Counted from the first letter of the stretch, positions 18,494 to 26,559 are shown. The stretch is DNA of 64,000 nt from Azospirillum sp. B21 (GCF_008364825.1 NZ_VTTO01000004.1:387202-451201), one strand, 5' to 3'. Notes: generated from the sequence alone by a model not told the origin. A program made the numbers and translations.

Positions 18494-18904
18494 ATGAAAC
18501 GCAAGCTGGTTCCGGACGTCGTGAAGGCGCAGGAACTGATCCTGGTGCCGGAGGATACCTCCGTCGCCACCGTGTCGAAGATGATGGCCGACAAGAACAT
18601 CGGCGCGGTGCTGGTGGTGAACCATGGCGCGCTGATCGGCATCGTCACCGAGCGCGACCTGAACAACAAGGTGCTGTCGAAAGACCTCGACCCGTCGGCG
18701 GTGGAGGTTGGGACGGTGATGACCCGCAACCCCGACAGCCTGCCGCCCGACGCCGACGCGGTCGATGCGCTGAAGCTGATGCATGACAAGCATTACCGCC
18801 ACCTGCCCATCACCCAGGGCAAGCGCGCGGTCGGCATCGTGTCGATCCGCGACCTGTTCAAGGTCGCCTACGAGCACATGATGGCCGACCGCGCCGAGGC
18901 GTGA
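18494..18904 (+). CDS. Two-CBS-domain protein
   Basis: 136 residues consisting almost entirely of a tandem CBS pair: LILVPEDTSVATVSKMMADKNIGAVLVVNHGALIGIVTERDL and VMTRNPDSLPPDADAVDALKLMHDKHYRHLPIT...AVGIVSIRDL. Such stand-alone Bateman modules bind adenine nucleotides and sense energy state. GGGGGAG lies just before the ATG. A 7-bp hairpin (GTCTGGT/ACCAGAC, 18459-18480) sits directly upstream of the ribosome site and might affect translation. No partner enzyme is adjacent. Confidence 0.9.
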   Translation: MKRKLVPDVVKAQELILVPEDTSVATVSKMMADKNIGAVLVVNHGALIGIVTERDLNNKVLSKDLDPSAVEVGTVMTRNPDSLPPDADAVDALKLMHDKHYRHLPITQGKRAVGIVSIRDLFKVAYEHMMADRAEA

Positions 18905-18910
18905 TGGAAG

Positions 18911-18942
18911 AAGGGGGCGCCTCGCCAAGCGCGCGCCCCCTT
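18911..18942. terminator. Hairpin terminator between CBS gene and terC
   Basis: 10-bp stem AAGGGGGCGC/GCGCCCCCTT with a 12-base loop, followed by TGTCCT on the plus strand. The T tract is short. It separates convergent genes. Confidence 0.65.
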
Positions 18943-18958
18943 TGTCCTCAATGCGGCC

Positions 18959-19678
18959 TCAATGCTTGGCAGTCGCCTTGCGTTTGGCCAGCAGGTTCAG
19001 CGCCTCCACCAGGGTGGAGAAGGCGATGGCGAAGTACAGGTAGCCCTTGGGGATGTGGAAGCCCAGGCCGTCCGCCACCAGCGCCACGCCGACCAGCAGC
19101 AGGAAGGACAGCGCCAGCATCTTAACCGTGACGTGACGGTTGACGAAGTCGCCGACCGGGCCGGAGGCGAACAGCATCACCGCCATGGCGATGACCACGG
19201 CCGCGACCATCACCGGCAGATGGTCGGACATGCCGACGGCGGTGATGACGCTGTCGAGCGAGAAGACGATGTCCAGGAACATGATCTGGACGACCACCGA
19301 GGTGAAGGTGGCGTGCTTCGGCGCGGTGCCCCCCTCCTCATGGCCTTCGACGGTGTGGTGGATCTCCAGCGTGCCCTTGGCCAGCAGGAACAGGCCGCCC
19401 AGCACCAGGATCAGGTCGCGGCCCGACACGTCCCAGCCGGCGACGGTGAACAGCGGCTGGGTCAGCTGCGCCACCCAGGCAATGGAGGCGAGCAGGGCCA
19501 GGCGCGTCAGCAGCGCCAGCGCCAGACCGACTTGGCGGGCGCGTTGCTGCTGTTCGGGCGGCAGCTTCGACGCCATGATCGAGATGAAGATAATGTTGTC
19601 GATACCCAGCACGATCTCCAACGCGGTCAACGTCAGAAGGCTGGCCCAGACATTCGGGTCTGCAAGCAGGTCGAGCAT
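18959..19678 (-). CDS. TerC family integral membrane protein
   Basis: 239 residues with about seven membrane segments. TerC hallmarks are the acidic pair in LEIVLGIDNIIFISI (about residues 21-35) and the matching DIVFSLDSVITAVGM (about 135-149). It belongs to the group linked to tellurite resistance and manganese export, and more recently to metalation of secreted proteins. The upstream region contains a 9-bp hairpin at 19773-19800. I looked for a yybP-ykoY manganese riboswitch there and did not see its conserved bases. Confidence 0.9.
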   Translation of the reverse strand: MLDLLADPNVWASLLTLTALEIVLGIDNIIFISIMASKLPPEQQQRARQVGLALALLTRLALLASIAWVAQLTQPLFTVAGWDVSGRDLILVLGGLFLLAKGTLEIHHTVEGHEEGGTAPKHATFTSVVVQIMFLDIVFSLDSVITAVGMSDHLPVMVAAVVIAMAVMLFASGPVGDFVNRHVTVKMLALSFLLLVGVALVADGLGFHIPKGYLYFAIAFSTLVEALNLLAKRKATAKH

Positions 19679-19772
19679 GAAGAAGCGGGGCTCCGGCGGT
19701 CGGTGGGCGCTGTCAGGGGACTGTGCGCCGGCACCGCAAGGCGCCAGCGTGACCGCGCGCAGATGAGGTCGC

Positions 19773-19800
19773 CTCCCGCCCGCTGCAAGAGGGGCGGGAG
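19773..19800 (-). promoter_or_regulatory. Hairpin in the terC leader
   Basis: CTCCCGCCC (19773-19781) pairs perfectly with GGGCGGGAG (19792-19800), 95 bases upstream of terC. It could be a leader structure or a terminator of an unseen transcript. No T tract follows. Confidence 0.35.
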
Positions 19801-19888
19801 CGATTTAGCCGCTGGAATTCGGTTATAGCCTGTCCGGCGGAGATGGGATGCCGGGCGGCTGACGCAAGTGGAATGATGCGGGGGCCGA

Positions 19889-20122
19889 TCAGGATCCGAA
19901 GGCCCGGTGCCCCCAGGCCGCAGCCTCCGTCCGGTTGGTCTCCATCCGTCCGTTGTCCATCCGTCCGTTGTCGGGCCTGCCGGCCTCCATCCGGGGTGTC
20001 CAGGCGCGGCGACGCACCGCCATCTGCAGGCGGCAATCCTGAGAGCAGTAGCGCGGCGCCGGACCACGCGCGGACGTGCGGACGAACGGCCTGCCGCAGC
20101 AGGCGCAATAGAGAGTGGTCAT
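19889..20122 (-). CDS. Small zinc-ribbon-like protein
   Basis: 77 residues. The first 34 contain CACCGRPF (Cys 6, 8, 9) and RYCSQDCR (Cys 26, 30), a small treble-clef or zinc-ribbon arrangement. The rest is low complexity, with the segment DNGRMDNGRM from a 15-bp tandem repeat. GGAGG lies eight bases before the ATG. The zinc-binding part is convincing; function is unknown. Homologues of this size often occur as lone genes in Rhodospirillales, by recollection only. Confidence 0.6.
   Translation of the reverse strand: MTTLYCACCGRPFVRTSARGPAPRYCSQDCRLQMAVRRRAWTPRMEAGRPDNGRMDNGRMETNRTEAAAWGHRAFGS
19941..19970. repeat. 15-bp in-frame tandem repeat in the zinc-ribbon gene
   Basis: Two exact copies of TCCATCCGTCCGTTG, encoding a repeated DNGRM. 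Unit length is a multiple of three, so copy-number change would preserve the frame. Confidence 0.85.
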
Positions 20123-20394
20123 GGTCGTTTCCTCCGAAACGGGCGGCCGTTTGCCGGCCTTGCCCCCGCGCCGCGGGATTGAACGTCCCCGCGGCCTTGC
20201 TGATGCGTTGGCTGTATTGTGTCCAGAGGTTGCGGGCGCTGCCAGCGTTCAAAGGGCATAAACCGTGGGAGCGGAAAGTATTCGCTTCGGAAAATCCGAG
20301 CAGAGGCAGCGGCTTAGATGATCTTGCGCGTCAATTCGCCGCGTCGTGTCTGTCGGGGGCGGCATGGCCGTCCCGGCGGCCACCGACATCTGAA

Positions 20395-20426
20395 GCCGCA
20401 GCGGTTGAAGGCCGCAGCGGTTGAAG
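20395..20426. repeat. 16-bp tandem repeat in a gene-free stretch
   Basis: Two exact copies of GCCGCAGCGGTTGAAG. They lie in the 450-base gap 20123-20572, where I see no other convincing gene, RNA or terminator. Confidence 0.85.
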
Positions 20427-20572
20427 ATTGTCGGCAAGGATATCCGGCCATGGTATCTGCTGGGAGTGCGAACTTTGCGCGTCGCGTGCGGAACCCGCGG
20501 GGGCGGTGAGGGGTTCTTCCCTTGCGGGGATTCGCGCGTCAGGCGCGGGACCGACTGATCGGGGGACTTGCG

Positions 20573-21010
20573 ATGATCGACGCCATCCGCACACGCCGGC
20601 GCAACCTTGCCGAAGACCTCCCGCCGGGCGGTTCCGGCAGCAGCGTCCCCATCGATTTCCAGCGGCTGGAGCGGCTTCGCCGCCTGTCCCGTCTGATGGA
20701 CAGCCGCTGGCGCATTCCCTTCACCCGCATCCCCATCGGGCTGGACGGAATCGCCAGCATCGTGCCGGTGGCGGGGGATACCGCGACCGCCGTGGTCTCG
20801 GCCTACATCATCATGGAAGCGGCCCGCTTCGACCTGCCCAAGGCGCTGCTGGCCCGCATGGCCTTCAACGTCGCGCTGGATTGGGCGGTCGGGTCGGTCC
20901 CGGTGGTGGGGACCGTGTTCGACATCGCCTTCAAGGCCAACCGGGCCAACCTGAACCTGCTGCACGAGCATCTGGAGCAGCGCCTGGCCGCGGCGGCGGC
21001 GAAGCGCTGA
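20573..21010 (+). CDS. DUF4112 membrane protein
   Basis: 145 residues. The DUF4112 pattern is clear: RLRRLSRLMDSRWRIPFTRIPIGLDGIASIVPVAGDTATAVVSAYII, then LLARMAFNVALDWAVGSVPVVGTVFDIAFKANRANLNLL. Two hydrophobic, glycine-containing segments are likely membrane-inserted. Function of the family is unknown. The start MIDAIRT has GGGGGA seven bases upstream; an upstream Met at 20522 is possible. hemN follows, with an Fnr-type site in the gap, so the two are probably separately controlled. Confidence 0.85.
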   Translation: MIDAIRTRRRNLAEDLPPGGSGSSVPIDFQRLERLRRLSRLMDSRWRIPFTRIPIGLDGIASIVPVAGDTATAVVSAYIIMEAARFDLPKALLARMAFNVALDWAVGSVPVVGTVFDIAFKANRANLNLLHEHLEQRLAAAAAKR

Positions 21011-21028
21011 AGGGCGGCCCCTGAGGTC

Positions 21029-21042
21029 TTGACGTGGATCAA
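21029..21042. promoter_or_regulatory. Fnr/FixK-type anaerobox upstream of hemN
   Basis: TTGACGTGGATCAA matches the TTGAT-N4-ATCAA consensus at nine of ten positions. It ends 35 bases before the hemN ATG. An Fnr homologue is encoded at 51.8 kb. Confidence 0.8.
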
Positions 21043-21077
21043 GGCGGGGGTGGGGTGGCTGCGGCACTCTGTCGCTC

Positions 21078-22493
21078 ATGAACGCCATCACTGCCTTGGC
21101 CGTAAAGCCGGCCCCCGCCGCCCCGTCCCGTTCCCACGGTGTCGATGCCGCGCTGCTCGCCAAGTATGACGGGCTGCGGGTGCCGCGCTACACCAGCTAC
21201 CCGACCGCGCCGCACTTCACGCCCGAGGTGAACGGCGAGGTCTATGGCGGCTGGCTGGAGGCGATCGACCCCGTGCGCTCCGGGTCGCTCTACCTGCATG
21301 TGCCCTTCTGTCAGAAGATGTGCTGGTACTGCGGCTGCCACACCAAGATCGTCGCGCGCTATGAGCCGATCGCCGAGTATCTCGGCCATATGCGGCGCGA
21401 GATCGCCATGGTGGCCGACCGCATTCCCGGCCGGCTGGCGGTGCGCCACATCCATTTCGGCGGCGGCACCCCGACCATGATGGCGCCCGGCGATTTCGAG
21501 GCGATGATCGCGCTGCTGCGCACCCACTTCGACGTCGCCGCCGATGCCGAGCTGGCGGTGGAGATCGACCCCCGCACCCTGACGGCGGAGATGGCGGCGG
21601 CGCTGGGCCGCGCCGGGGTCAACCGCGCCTCGCTGGGCGTGCAGGATTTCGACGAGACGGTGCAGCAGGCGATCAACCGCGTCCAGCCGCGCGCCGTGAC
21701 CGAACAGGCGCTGGCCTGGCTGAAGGAGGCCGGCATCGCCAGCGTCAACCTCGACCTGATGTACGGCCTGCCGCACCAGTCGGTGGAAAGCGTCACCCGC
21801 TCCGCCGAGATCGCGCTGGAAATGGCGCCCGACCGGCTGTCGGTCTTCGGCTACGCCCATGTGCCGTGGATGAAGACCCACCAGAAGAAGATCGACGAAT
21901 CCGTGCTGGCCGGCTCGCTCGGCCGGTGGGAGCAGTTCGCCGCCATTGGCGACACGCTGGCCGCCGCCGGCTACAGCGCCATCGGTCTCGACCATTTCGC
22001 CCGTCCCGGCGACGAACTGGCGGTGCAGCAGGAGGAAGGGCGGCTGGGCCGCAACTTCCAGGGCTACACCACCGACGATGCCGAGGTCCTGCTGGGCTTC
22101 GGCTCCTCCTCCATCGGCGCGCTGCCGCAGGGCTATGTGCAGAACGCCGTGCCGTTCGACCACTACGCCGCCGCCATCGAGGAAGGCCGCCTGCCCACCG
22201 GCAAGGGCATCGCGCTGACCACGGACGACAAGGTGCGGCGCGACCTGATCATGCGGCTGATGTGCGACCTGTCGGTCGACACCGCGGCCATCGCCAGCAG
22301 CCACGGCCTGGACGAGTCCGCCTTCGACGTCGAACTGGAGGGCATGGCCGATCTGGTCGCCGACGGCGTCGCGGTGGTTGAGGGACGGCGCGTCCATGTG
22401 CCGGAAAGCGCCCGCCCCCTGATGCGCATCGTCGCCGCCCGCTTCGACACCCACCTGTCCAAGGGCGCCGGGCGGCACAGCCGGGCGGTTTGA
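21078..22493 (+). CDS. hemN: Oxygen-independent coproporphyrinogen III oxidase (radical SAM)
   Basis: 471 residues, the usual HemN length. It converts coproporphyrinogen III to protoporphyrinogen IX without oxygen. The radical-SAM cluster motif is HVPFCQKMCWYCGCH (Cys 78, 82, 85 plus Cys 87), and the N-terminal RYTSYPTAPHF and the HFGGGTPTMM glycine-rich motif identify HemN rather than the HemW paralogue. A strong Fnr-type site lies 35 bases upstream, which fits low-oxygen induction. The stop codon falls inside a 16-bp tandem repeat. Confidence 0.95.
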   Translation: MNAITALAVKPAPAAPSRSHGVDAALLAKYDGLRVPRYTSYPTAPHFTPEVNGEVYGGWLEAIDPVRSGSLYLHVPFCQKMCWYCGCHTKIVARYEPIAEYLGHMRREIAMVADRIPGRLAVRHIHFGGGTPTMMAPGDFEAMIALLRTHFDVAADAELAVEIDPRTLTAEMAAALGRAGVNRASLGVQDFDETVQQAINRVQPRAVTEQALAWLKEAGIASVNLDLMYGLPHQSVESVTRSAEIALEMAPDRLSVFGYAHVPWMKTHQKKIDESVLAGSLGRWEQFAAIGDTLAAAGYSAIGLDHFARPGDELAVQQEEGRLGRNFQGYTTDDAEVLLGFGSSSIGALPQGYVQNAVPFDHYAAAIEEGRLPTGKGIALTTDDKVRRDLIMRLMCDLSVDTAAIASSHGLDESAFDVELEGMADLVADGVAVVEGRRVHVPESARPLMRIVAARFDTHLSKGAGRHSRAV

Positions 22494-22527
22494 GGGCCGG
22501 GCGGTTTGAGGGCCGGGCGGTCTGACA
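22480..22527. repeat. 16-bp tandem repeat spanning the hemN stop codon
   Basis: Two exact and one partial copy of GCCGGGCGGTTTGAGG. The first copy contains the hemN TGA. Because the unit is not a multiple of three, copy-number change leaves the stop in the first copy unaffected. Confidence 0.85.
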
Positions 22528-22543
22528 AGCGCGCTTCAGAAAG

Positions 22544-22578
22544 AAAAGGCGGCCGGCGCCACCCGCCGACCGCCTTTT
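22544..22578. terminator. Bidirectional hairpin terminator after hemN
   Basis: AAAAGGCGG (22544-22552) pairs with CCGCCTTTT (22570-22578), giving a stem ending in T residues on both strands. The rest of the gap to 22860 shows nothing recognisable. Confidence 0.75.
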
Positions 22579-22860
22579 CCCGTGCCGCGCAGCCGAACCC
22601 ACACGTTTGCGCGGCAACCTCGTCGATACCCGGCGTCGAAGTCCACTCCGCGACATGCCCCTCCGGCCGGTGTCGTGGAGGTGCCGATTGTCGAGATACG
22701 CGGGCCGGGGGTGAACTCCTGCGCTCCGGCTCCGGCCGCCCCAAAAAGCGCATAGCGATCCCGGTTGCGCTGCGGTAGCGAAGGAAGCCCCGCCTCCTGT
22801 ATGGTCGCGCCGAAGGCCGATGGCCTTCCTGCCTTCACTCTGCCCCGTTCAAGGTGAGCG

Positions 22861-23313
22861 ATGATCCGGCGCGTGCGTACCCTTCCGCTGATGGTGGCCC
22901 TGGTCACGCTGACGGTTCCCGGCTGCATGCCGTACCAGCGCATCCCCAACCCGCCGACCGTGCGCACCGCGCCCGATACCGGGGCGGGGCTGGAGCCCAT
23001 GTATGGGGAATGGCAGGTGGACAGACCGACACCGGTCTATGCAAAGCCCGCCGCCGGGTCGGGCGTCGTCGCCACGCTGGGCGCCGGGCAGGCGGTCAGC
23101 ACGCTGGGCCGGGTGCGCAACAGCGATTGGGTCGCGGTGAAGGCCGGCGGCTCCACCGCCTATGTCCGGCTGCACCTGCTCAGCCTGAAGGGCAACACGC
23201 CGCGCGGCAGCCGCGGCACCTCAACCACCCTGGAAAAGCCCGTCGACAATGCCGGCCCGACCATCAAGGCGGCACCGCGCGGCAAGATCGGCGCCACCCC
23301 CATCGCCAACTGA
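22861..23313 (+). CDS. SH3-like domain lipoprotein
   Basis: 150 residues. The N-terminus has a lipoprotein signal with candidate lipobox VPGC at residues 19-22. The centre (residues 50-110: RPTPVYAKPAAGSGVVATLGAGQAVSTLGRVRNSDWVAVKAGGSTAYVRLHLL) is a bacterial SH3 domain, often a cell-wall-interaction or protein-interaction module. The tail is basic and low complexity. Envelope location is likely; the partner is unknown. Confidence 0.75.
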   Translation: MIRRVRTLPLMVALVTLTVPGCMPYQRIPNPPTVRTAPDTGAGLEPMYGEWQVDRPTPVYAKPAAGSGVVATLGAGQAVSTLGRVRNSDWVAVKAGGSTAYVRLHLLSLKGNTPRGSRGTSTTLEKPVDNAGPTIKAAPRGKIGATPIAN

Positions 23314-23408
23314 ACCGGGCGATCTGAAACCCGGCACATCCGGTCCCAGGATCCTATCCCATCACAAGACAGGAGTCGCAGACTCCCCCTCGACAAGGCT
23401 CCGTGATA

Positions 23409-23423
23409 GAACATATCAGGAAC
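23409..23423 (+). promoter_or_regulatory. LexA (SOS) box of the alphaproteobacterial type
   Basis: GAAC-N7-GAAC, an exact match to the alphaproteobacterial LexA operator, 27 bases before the imuA ATG. It predicts DNA-damage induction. Confidence 0.85.
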
Positions 23424-23449
23424 ATATGCCTGTCGAGCGGAGCCGAGTC

Positions 23450-24313
23450 ATGTCCACCCTGCCGTCCCCTTCCGTGCCTGCGGAGTCTGCGCCGCGCGAC
23501 CGTGCCGGCGTGCTGGCCGACCTGCGCGCGCGCATCCGGCGGATCGAGGGGGTGGGCGGTGACGGCGGGCGGATCCTGCCGTTCGGGGTGGAGGCCATCG
23601 ACGCGCATCTGCCCGACGGCGGCCTGCCGCTGGGCTGCCTGCATGCGGTGACGGCGGAGGATCCGGGTGCGGGCACCGGCTTCGCCGCCACTCTGCTGGG
23701 CCGGCTGGCGACGCCGAAGGCTCCGGCATTATGGATCCTGCGGGGACGCGACCTCCATGCGCCGGGGTTGGCGGCCTATGGGCTGACACCGGACCGGCTG
23801 GTGGCGGTGCGAGCGGTGCGGGCGGTCGACGCGCTGTGGGCGATGGAGGAGGCGCTGCGCTGTTCCGCCCTGTCGGCGGTGCTGGGCGAATTGGAGGGGC
23901 TGGACCTCACCGCCAGCCGGCGGCTGCAGCTGGCCGCCGAGTCGTCGGGGGTAACCGGCTTCCTGCTGGATCTTGGCGCAGGCATGCCGGGCCGCAGGGG
24001 CGGAAGGCCGGAAGGGCTCAGCGCCGCGGTGACGCGCTGGCGGCTGGATGCGGCACCCAGCCGGGATGAGGAGGAGGATAGGGCTCCGCGCCCGGCCGGA
24101 GGCCTGCCGGGATTGGGAGCGCCGCGCTGGTCCGTCGCGCTGGAACGCTGCCGTGGCGGCCGTCCGGGCCGCTGGACCCTCATCCGCGAGGAGGAGGGCT
24201 GGCGCGATGCCGGAGAACCCAGGGCCGGAAACCGGTGGCAGATGTCCGACACCCGACAGTCGAGCCGGCAAAGCGGCCTGTCGGATCACCGCCCGGCTGC
24301 CGCCGGCCGGTGA
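23450..24313 (+). CDS. imuA: ImuA-like SOS mutagenesis protein, without ImuB/DnaE2 neighbours
   Basis: 287 residues, a RecA/SulA-like protein of the ImuA family. Matching landmarks: ILPFGVEAIDAHLPDGGLPLGCLHAV near the start, ALWILRGRDLHAPGLAAYGL, the LDLTASRRLQLAAESSGVTGFLL block, AAVTRWRLDAAPS, and PRWSVALERCRGGRPGRWTL. In other alphaproteobacteria imuA heads an imuA-imuB-dnaE2 cassette for error-prone repair. Here the next gene is a 60-residue minus-strand frame, so the cassette is split or lost at this locus. The SOS box directly upstream supports retained damage control. The last ~35 residues look unlike the family and may be a read-out after deletion. Confidence 0.85.
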   Translation: MSTLPSPSVPAESAPRDRAGVLADLRARIRRIEGVGGDGGRILPFGVEAIDAHLPDGGLPLGCLHAVTAEDPGAGTGFAATLLGRLATPKAPALWILRGRDLHAPGLAAYGLTPDRLVAVRAVRAVDALWAMEEALRCSALSAVLGELEGLDLTASRRLQLAAESSGVTGFLLDLGAGMPGRRGGRPEGLSAAVTRWRLDAAPSRDEEEDRAPRPAGGLPGLGAPRWSVALERCRGGRPGRWTLIREEEGWRDAGEPRAGNRWQMSDTRQSSRQSGLSDHRPAAAGR

Positions 24314-24333
24314 GTGCCGTCAGGAGGTGCCGC

Positions 24334-24516
24334 TCAGTAGTCGGTCGCCCAGTCGGGCTCGCGGCGGGCGGCCTGCTCCGAGTCGTCCGGCTCGGTCATC
24401 CAGCGGGGATCGTCAGCGTCCAGCGGCGCGTAGAGCGGCAGCTGGCGGGCGAATTCCGCGCTTTCGGCATCGCGGCGCTGCTTCAGCAGGCGGTCGGCAA
24501 GGTGGGCGGGCAGCAT
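24334..24516 (-). CDS. Small hypothetical protein
   Basis: 60 residues starting MLPAHLADRLLKQRRDAESAEF. The protein is helical at its N-terminus with an acidic C-terminal half (PDDSEQAARREPDWATDY). GGAG eight bases upstream supports translation. No family is recognised. It is convergent with imuA, at only 20 bases. The gap 24517-24877 upstream is AT-richer than average (near 24600-24700) and probably contains its promoter and that of the DTW gene. Confidence 0.6.
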   Translation of the reverse strand: MLPAHLADRLLKQRRDAESAEFARQLPLYAPLDADDPRWMTEPDDSEQAARREPDWATDY

Positions 24517-24877
24517 GGCAGGTCTCCTTCTGAGCGCCGGATGGCACCGCGGATCGGCCTGACAAAGGCCGGTCCTGGCCCACCCGTCGTCCTGTTTGCC
24601 TGGATACTAACTACGCAAGTTCCAGGCCAGCTGTTAAGCGCGTCACACGAGGTCCATGACACACGAATAAGTCTCTACAAACGGTTTATACGAAGCCACT
24701 TTGAACCCAGATGAACCGGTATGACACGGGGGTGTTGGTGGGGGGATCTGTCGTACATGCCGTGGCGGCGGTCACCGTTCGGTCGGCATCCGCCGCTCTG
24801 CGAGTGAGATGTGTTCCCTTCCGCGCCATTCCAACCCATATTCGCGGCCAATCCTCTTCAAGGAATGCGTACCTCCC

Positions 24878-25606
24878 ATGCACAGCGCCCCCGTACCCGA
24901 GTCCTGCCCCAACTGCCTAAAGCCTAATCACCTGTGCATTTGCGAGGCAGTGCAGCCGATCGACAACGGCGTGTTCCTGCTGATCCTGCAGCACCCGCAG
25001 GAGAAGCGCGAGAATCTCGGCACCGCCCAGATCGCCCATCTGCAGTTCGCCAATTCGATGGTGAAGGTCGGGCTGAGCTGGCCGGGGCTGAAGCGCATCC
25101 TGGGGCGCGAGGTCGATCCCAAGCGCTGGGGCGTGCTGTATCTCGGCCCGGTGAAGGAGGGCGGCGCCCCGCGGGCCGAGGTCGCGGTGGTCGACAAGAA
25201 CGGCCAGCCGCTGCGCGACAGTGCCGAGATCCTGGAGGATCTGGAGGGCGTCATCGTCCTGGACGGCACCTGGAGCCAGGCCAAGACCCTGTGGTGGCGC
25301 AATGCCTGGCTGCTGAAGTGCCGCCGCATCGTGCTGAACCCGCAGTTCCGCTCGCTCTATGGGCAGGCGCGCAAGGAGCCGCGGCGCGACAGCGTCTCCA
25401 CCCTGGAGGCCGGCGCCTTCCTGCTGTCGCGGCTGGAGGGCGATCAGGCGATCCTCGACACCGCGCTGAAGCCCTTCTCCCTGCTGCTGAAGAAGCTGCG
25501 CCAGCCCCGTCCGCGCCCTGCTGCGCAGCCCCCGCGCGACCATGCCGGCGGCGATGCGGATGCTGGTGATGGCAGTGCCGGCAGCGATGGAGGCGGGGAG
25601 GACTGA
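24878..25606 (+). CDS. DTW-domain tRNA-uridine aminocarboxypropyltransferase
   Basis: 242 residues. The N-terminal zinc knuckle CPNCLKPNHLCIC is followed by LILQHPQEKRENLGTAQIAHLQF and the name-giving DGTWSQAK motif, with RSLYGQARKEPRRDSVSTLEA near the C-terminus. DTW proteins (TapT/TuaA) transfer the 3-amino-3-carboxypropyl group of SAM to tRNA uridines. The tail after about residue 205 is low complexity (Pro, Gly, Asp). Start at MHSAPVPES is chosen because the zinc motif follows directly; the ribosome site is weak. Confidence 0.88.
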   Translation: MHSAPVPESCPNCLKPNHLCICEAVQPIDNGVFLLILQHPQEKRENLGTAQIAHLQFANSMVKVGLSWPGLKRILGREVDPKRWGVLYLGPVKEGGAPRAEVAVVDKNGQPLRDSAEILEDLEGVIVLDGTWSQAKTLWWRNAWLLKCRRIVLNPQFRSLYGQARKEPRRDSVSTLEAGAFLLSRLEGDQAILDTALKPFSLLLKKLRQPRPRPAAQPPRDHAGGDADAGDGSAGSDGGGED

Positions 25607-25736
25607 TCTCCTTCGGCGCATCTCCTTCGATCGGTCGCGCCGCTGCAACGAACCGGCACCTGGGCTGTTGATGATGGATGAGAGGGCCGGTACCGCCGGC
25701 CGCGACATCCATCAGACCGAAGGAAGGAGACGCGCC

Positions 25737-25814
25737 ATGAAAGGCATCCTGCTATGGCTGGTCGGCATTCCGATCCCGATCATCATCCTGCTGTACCTGT
25801 TCAACGTGTTCTGA
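25737..25814 (+). CDS. 25-residue hydrophobic membrane peptide
   Basis: MKGILLWLVGIPIPIIILL then YLFNVF: one membrane segment with a central GIPIP motif. It is preceded by an unusually good ribosome site (AAGGAAGGAGA, eight bases before the ATG) and isolated between two genes. I recall near-identical short peptides across many proteobacteria, usually left unannotated. The conserved Gly-Ile-Pro-Ile-Pro suggests selection on the protein. Function is unknown. Confidence 0.75.
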   Translation: MKGILLWLVGIPIPIIILLYLFNVF

Positions 25815-25939
25815 TCGGGCTTATCCGGGCGAAGTGGCCCGTATACGAACGGTTGCCGGGTTGACGGGGGCGCGGCGCGGGGTGCCAAATGCGGCCCCCA
25901 GCCCCGCGCCTTCCCCCTTATCCGCAATCGAACGAGAGA

Positions 25940-26521
25940 ATGATGGCCAGCGATTTCGTTCCCTTCGGTCTGACCGTCTGCGGTCTCAGCGAGCTTTGCA
26001 ATTTCGGCGGCGGCAAGGTCAGCCATGTGCTGTCCATCCTCGATCCCGAGATGACCGAGCCGAGCGACTTCGGCGATTACGGCGAGCATGAGCGGCTGGA
26101 GCTGCGCTTCCACGACATCATCGAGCCGACCCGCGGCCAGATCGCGCCGGAACGCGCGGACGTCGAACGCATCCTGGCCTTCGGCCGCGACCTGCTGGCC
26201 GAACCGGTGGACTGTCGCCATCTGCTGGTCCACTGCCATGCCGGCGTGTCGCGTTCCACCGCCGCCCTGACCATGATCCTGGCCCAGGCCCAGCCCGACC
26301 GCCCGGCCGCCGACGCGGTCGCCGCCGTGGTCGCTATCCGCGCCCAGACCTGGCCCAACCTGCGCATGACCGAATTCGCCGACGACATCCTCGGCCGCCG
26401 GGGCGAACTGGTCGCTGCCGTGCGCCAGCGCCATTTCACGCTGGGCAAGCAGCGCCCCGAACTGGTCCAGTTCATGATCGACAACGGCCGCGTTCGCGAG
26501 GTCGAGGATTTGATCGACTGA
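25940..26521 (+). CDS. Dual-specificity/tyrosine phosphatase family protein
   Basis: 193 residues (or 192 from the second ATG at 25943). The P-loop active site is HCHAGVSRSTA, matching HCxxGxxRS with catalytic Cys about residue 95. Upstream aspartates and the FHDIIEPTRG segment could supply the general acid. It resembles the small alphaproteobacterial protein tyrosine phosphatases related to plant-type DSPs. It is cytoplasmic, with unknown substrate. The neighbour on the opposite strand is a small lipoprotein. Confidence 0.85.
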   Translation: MMASDFVPFGLTVCGLSELCNFGGGKVSHVLSILDPEMTEPSDFGDYGEHERLELRFHDIIEPTRGQIAPERADVERILAFGRDLLAEPVDCRHLLVHCHAGVSRSTAALTMILAQAQPDRPAADAVAAVVAIRAQTWPNLRMTEFADDILGRRGELVAAVRQRHFTLGKQRPELVQFMIDNGRVREVEDLID

Positions 26522-26540
26522 GGAACCGGAGGCTGAAGGG

Positions 26541-26559
26541 GAGGTCGGTCGCCGACCTC
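26541..26559. terminator. Hairpin between convergent genes
   Basis: GAGGTCGG-TCG-CCGACCTC, a perfect 8-bp stem with a 3-base loop between the phosphatase and the small lipoprotein. No T tract follows. Confidence 0.5.

Noticed and set aside
19679..19888. yybP-ykoY manganese riboswitch in the terC leader
   Set aside because: A hairpin exists but the conserved riboswitch bases were not found by eye; a covariance search would decide.
20249..20560. Minus-strand frames in the gap before the DUF4112 gene
   Set aside because: Arg/Pro-rich composition without ribosome sites; the region also contains a 16-bp tandem repeat.
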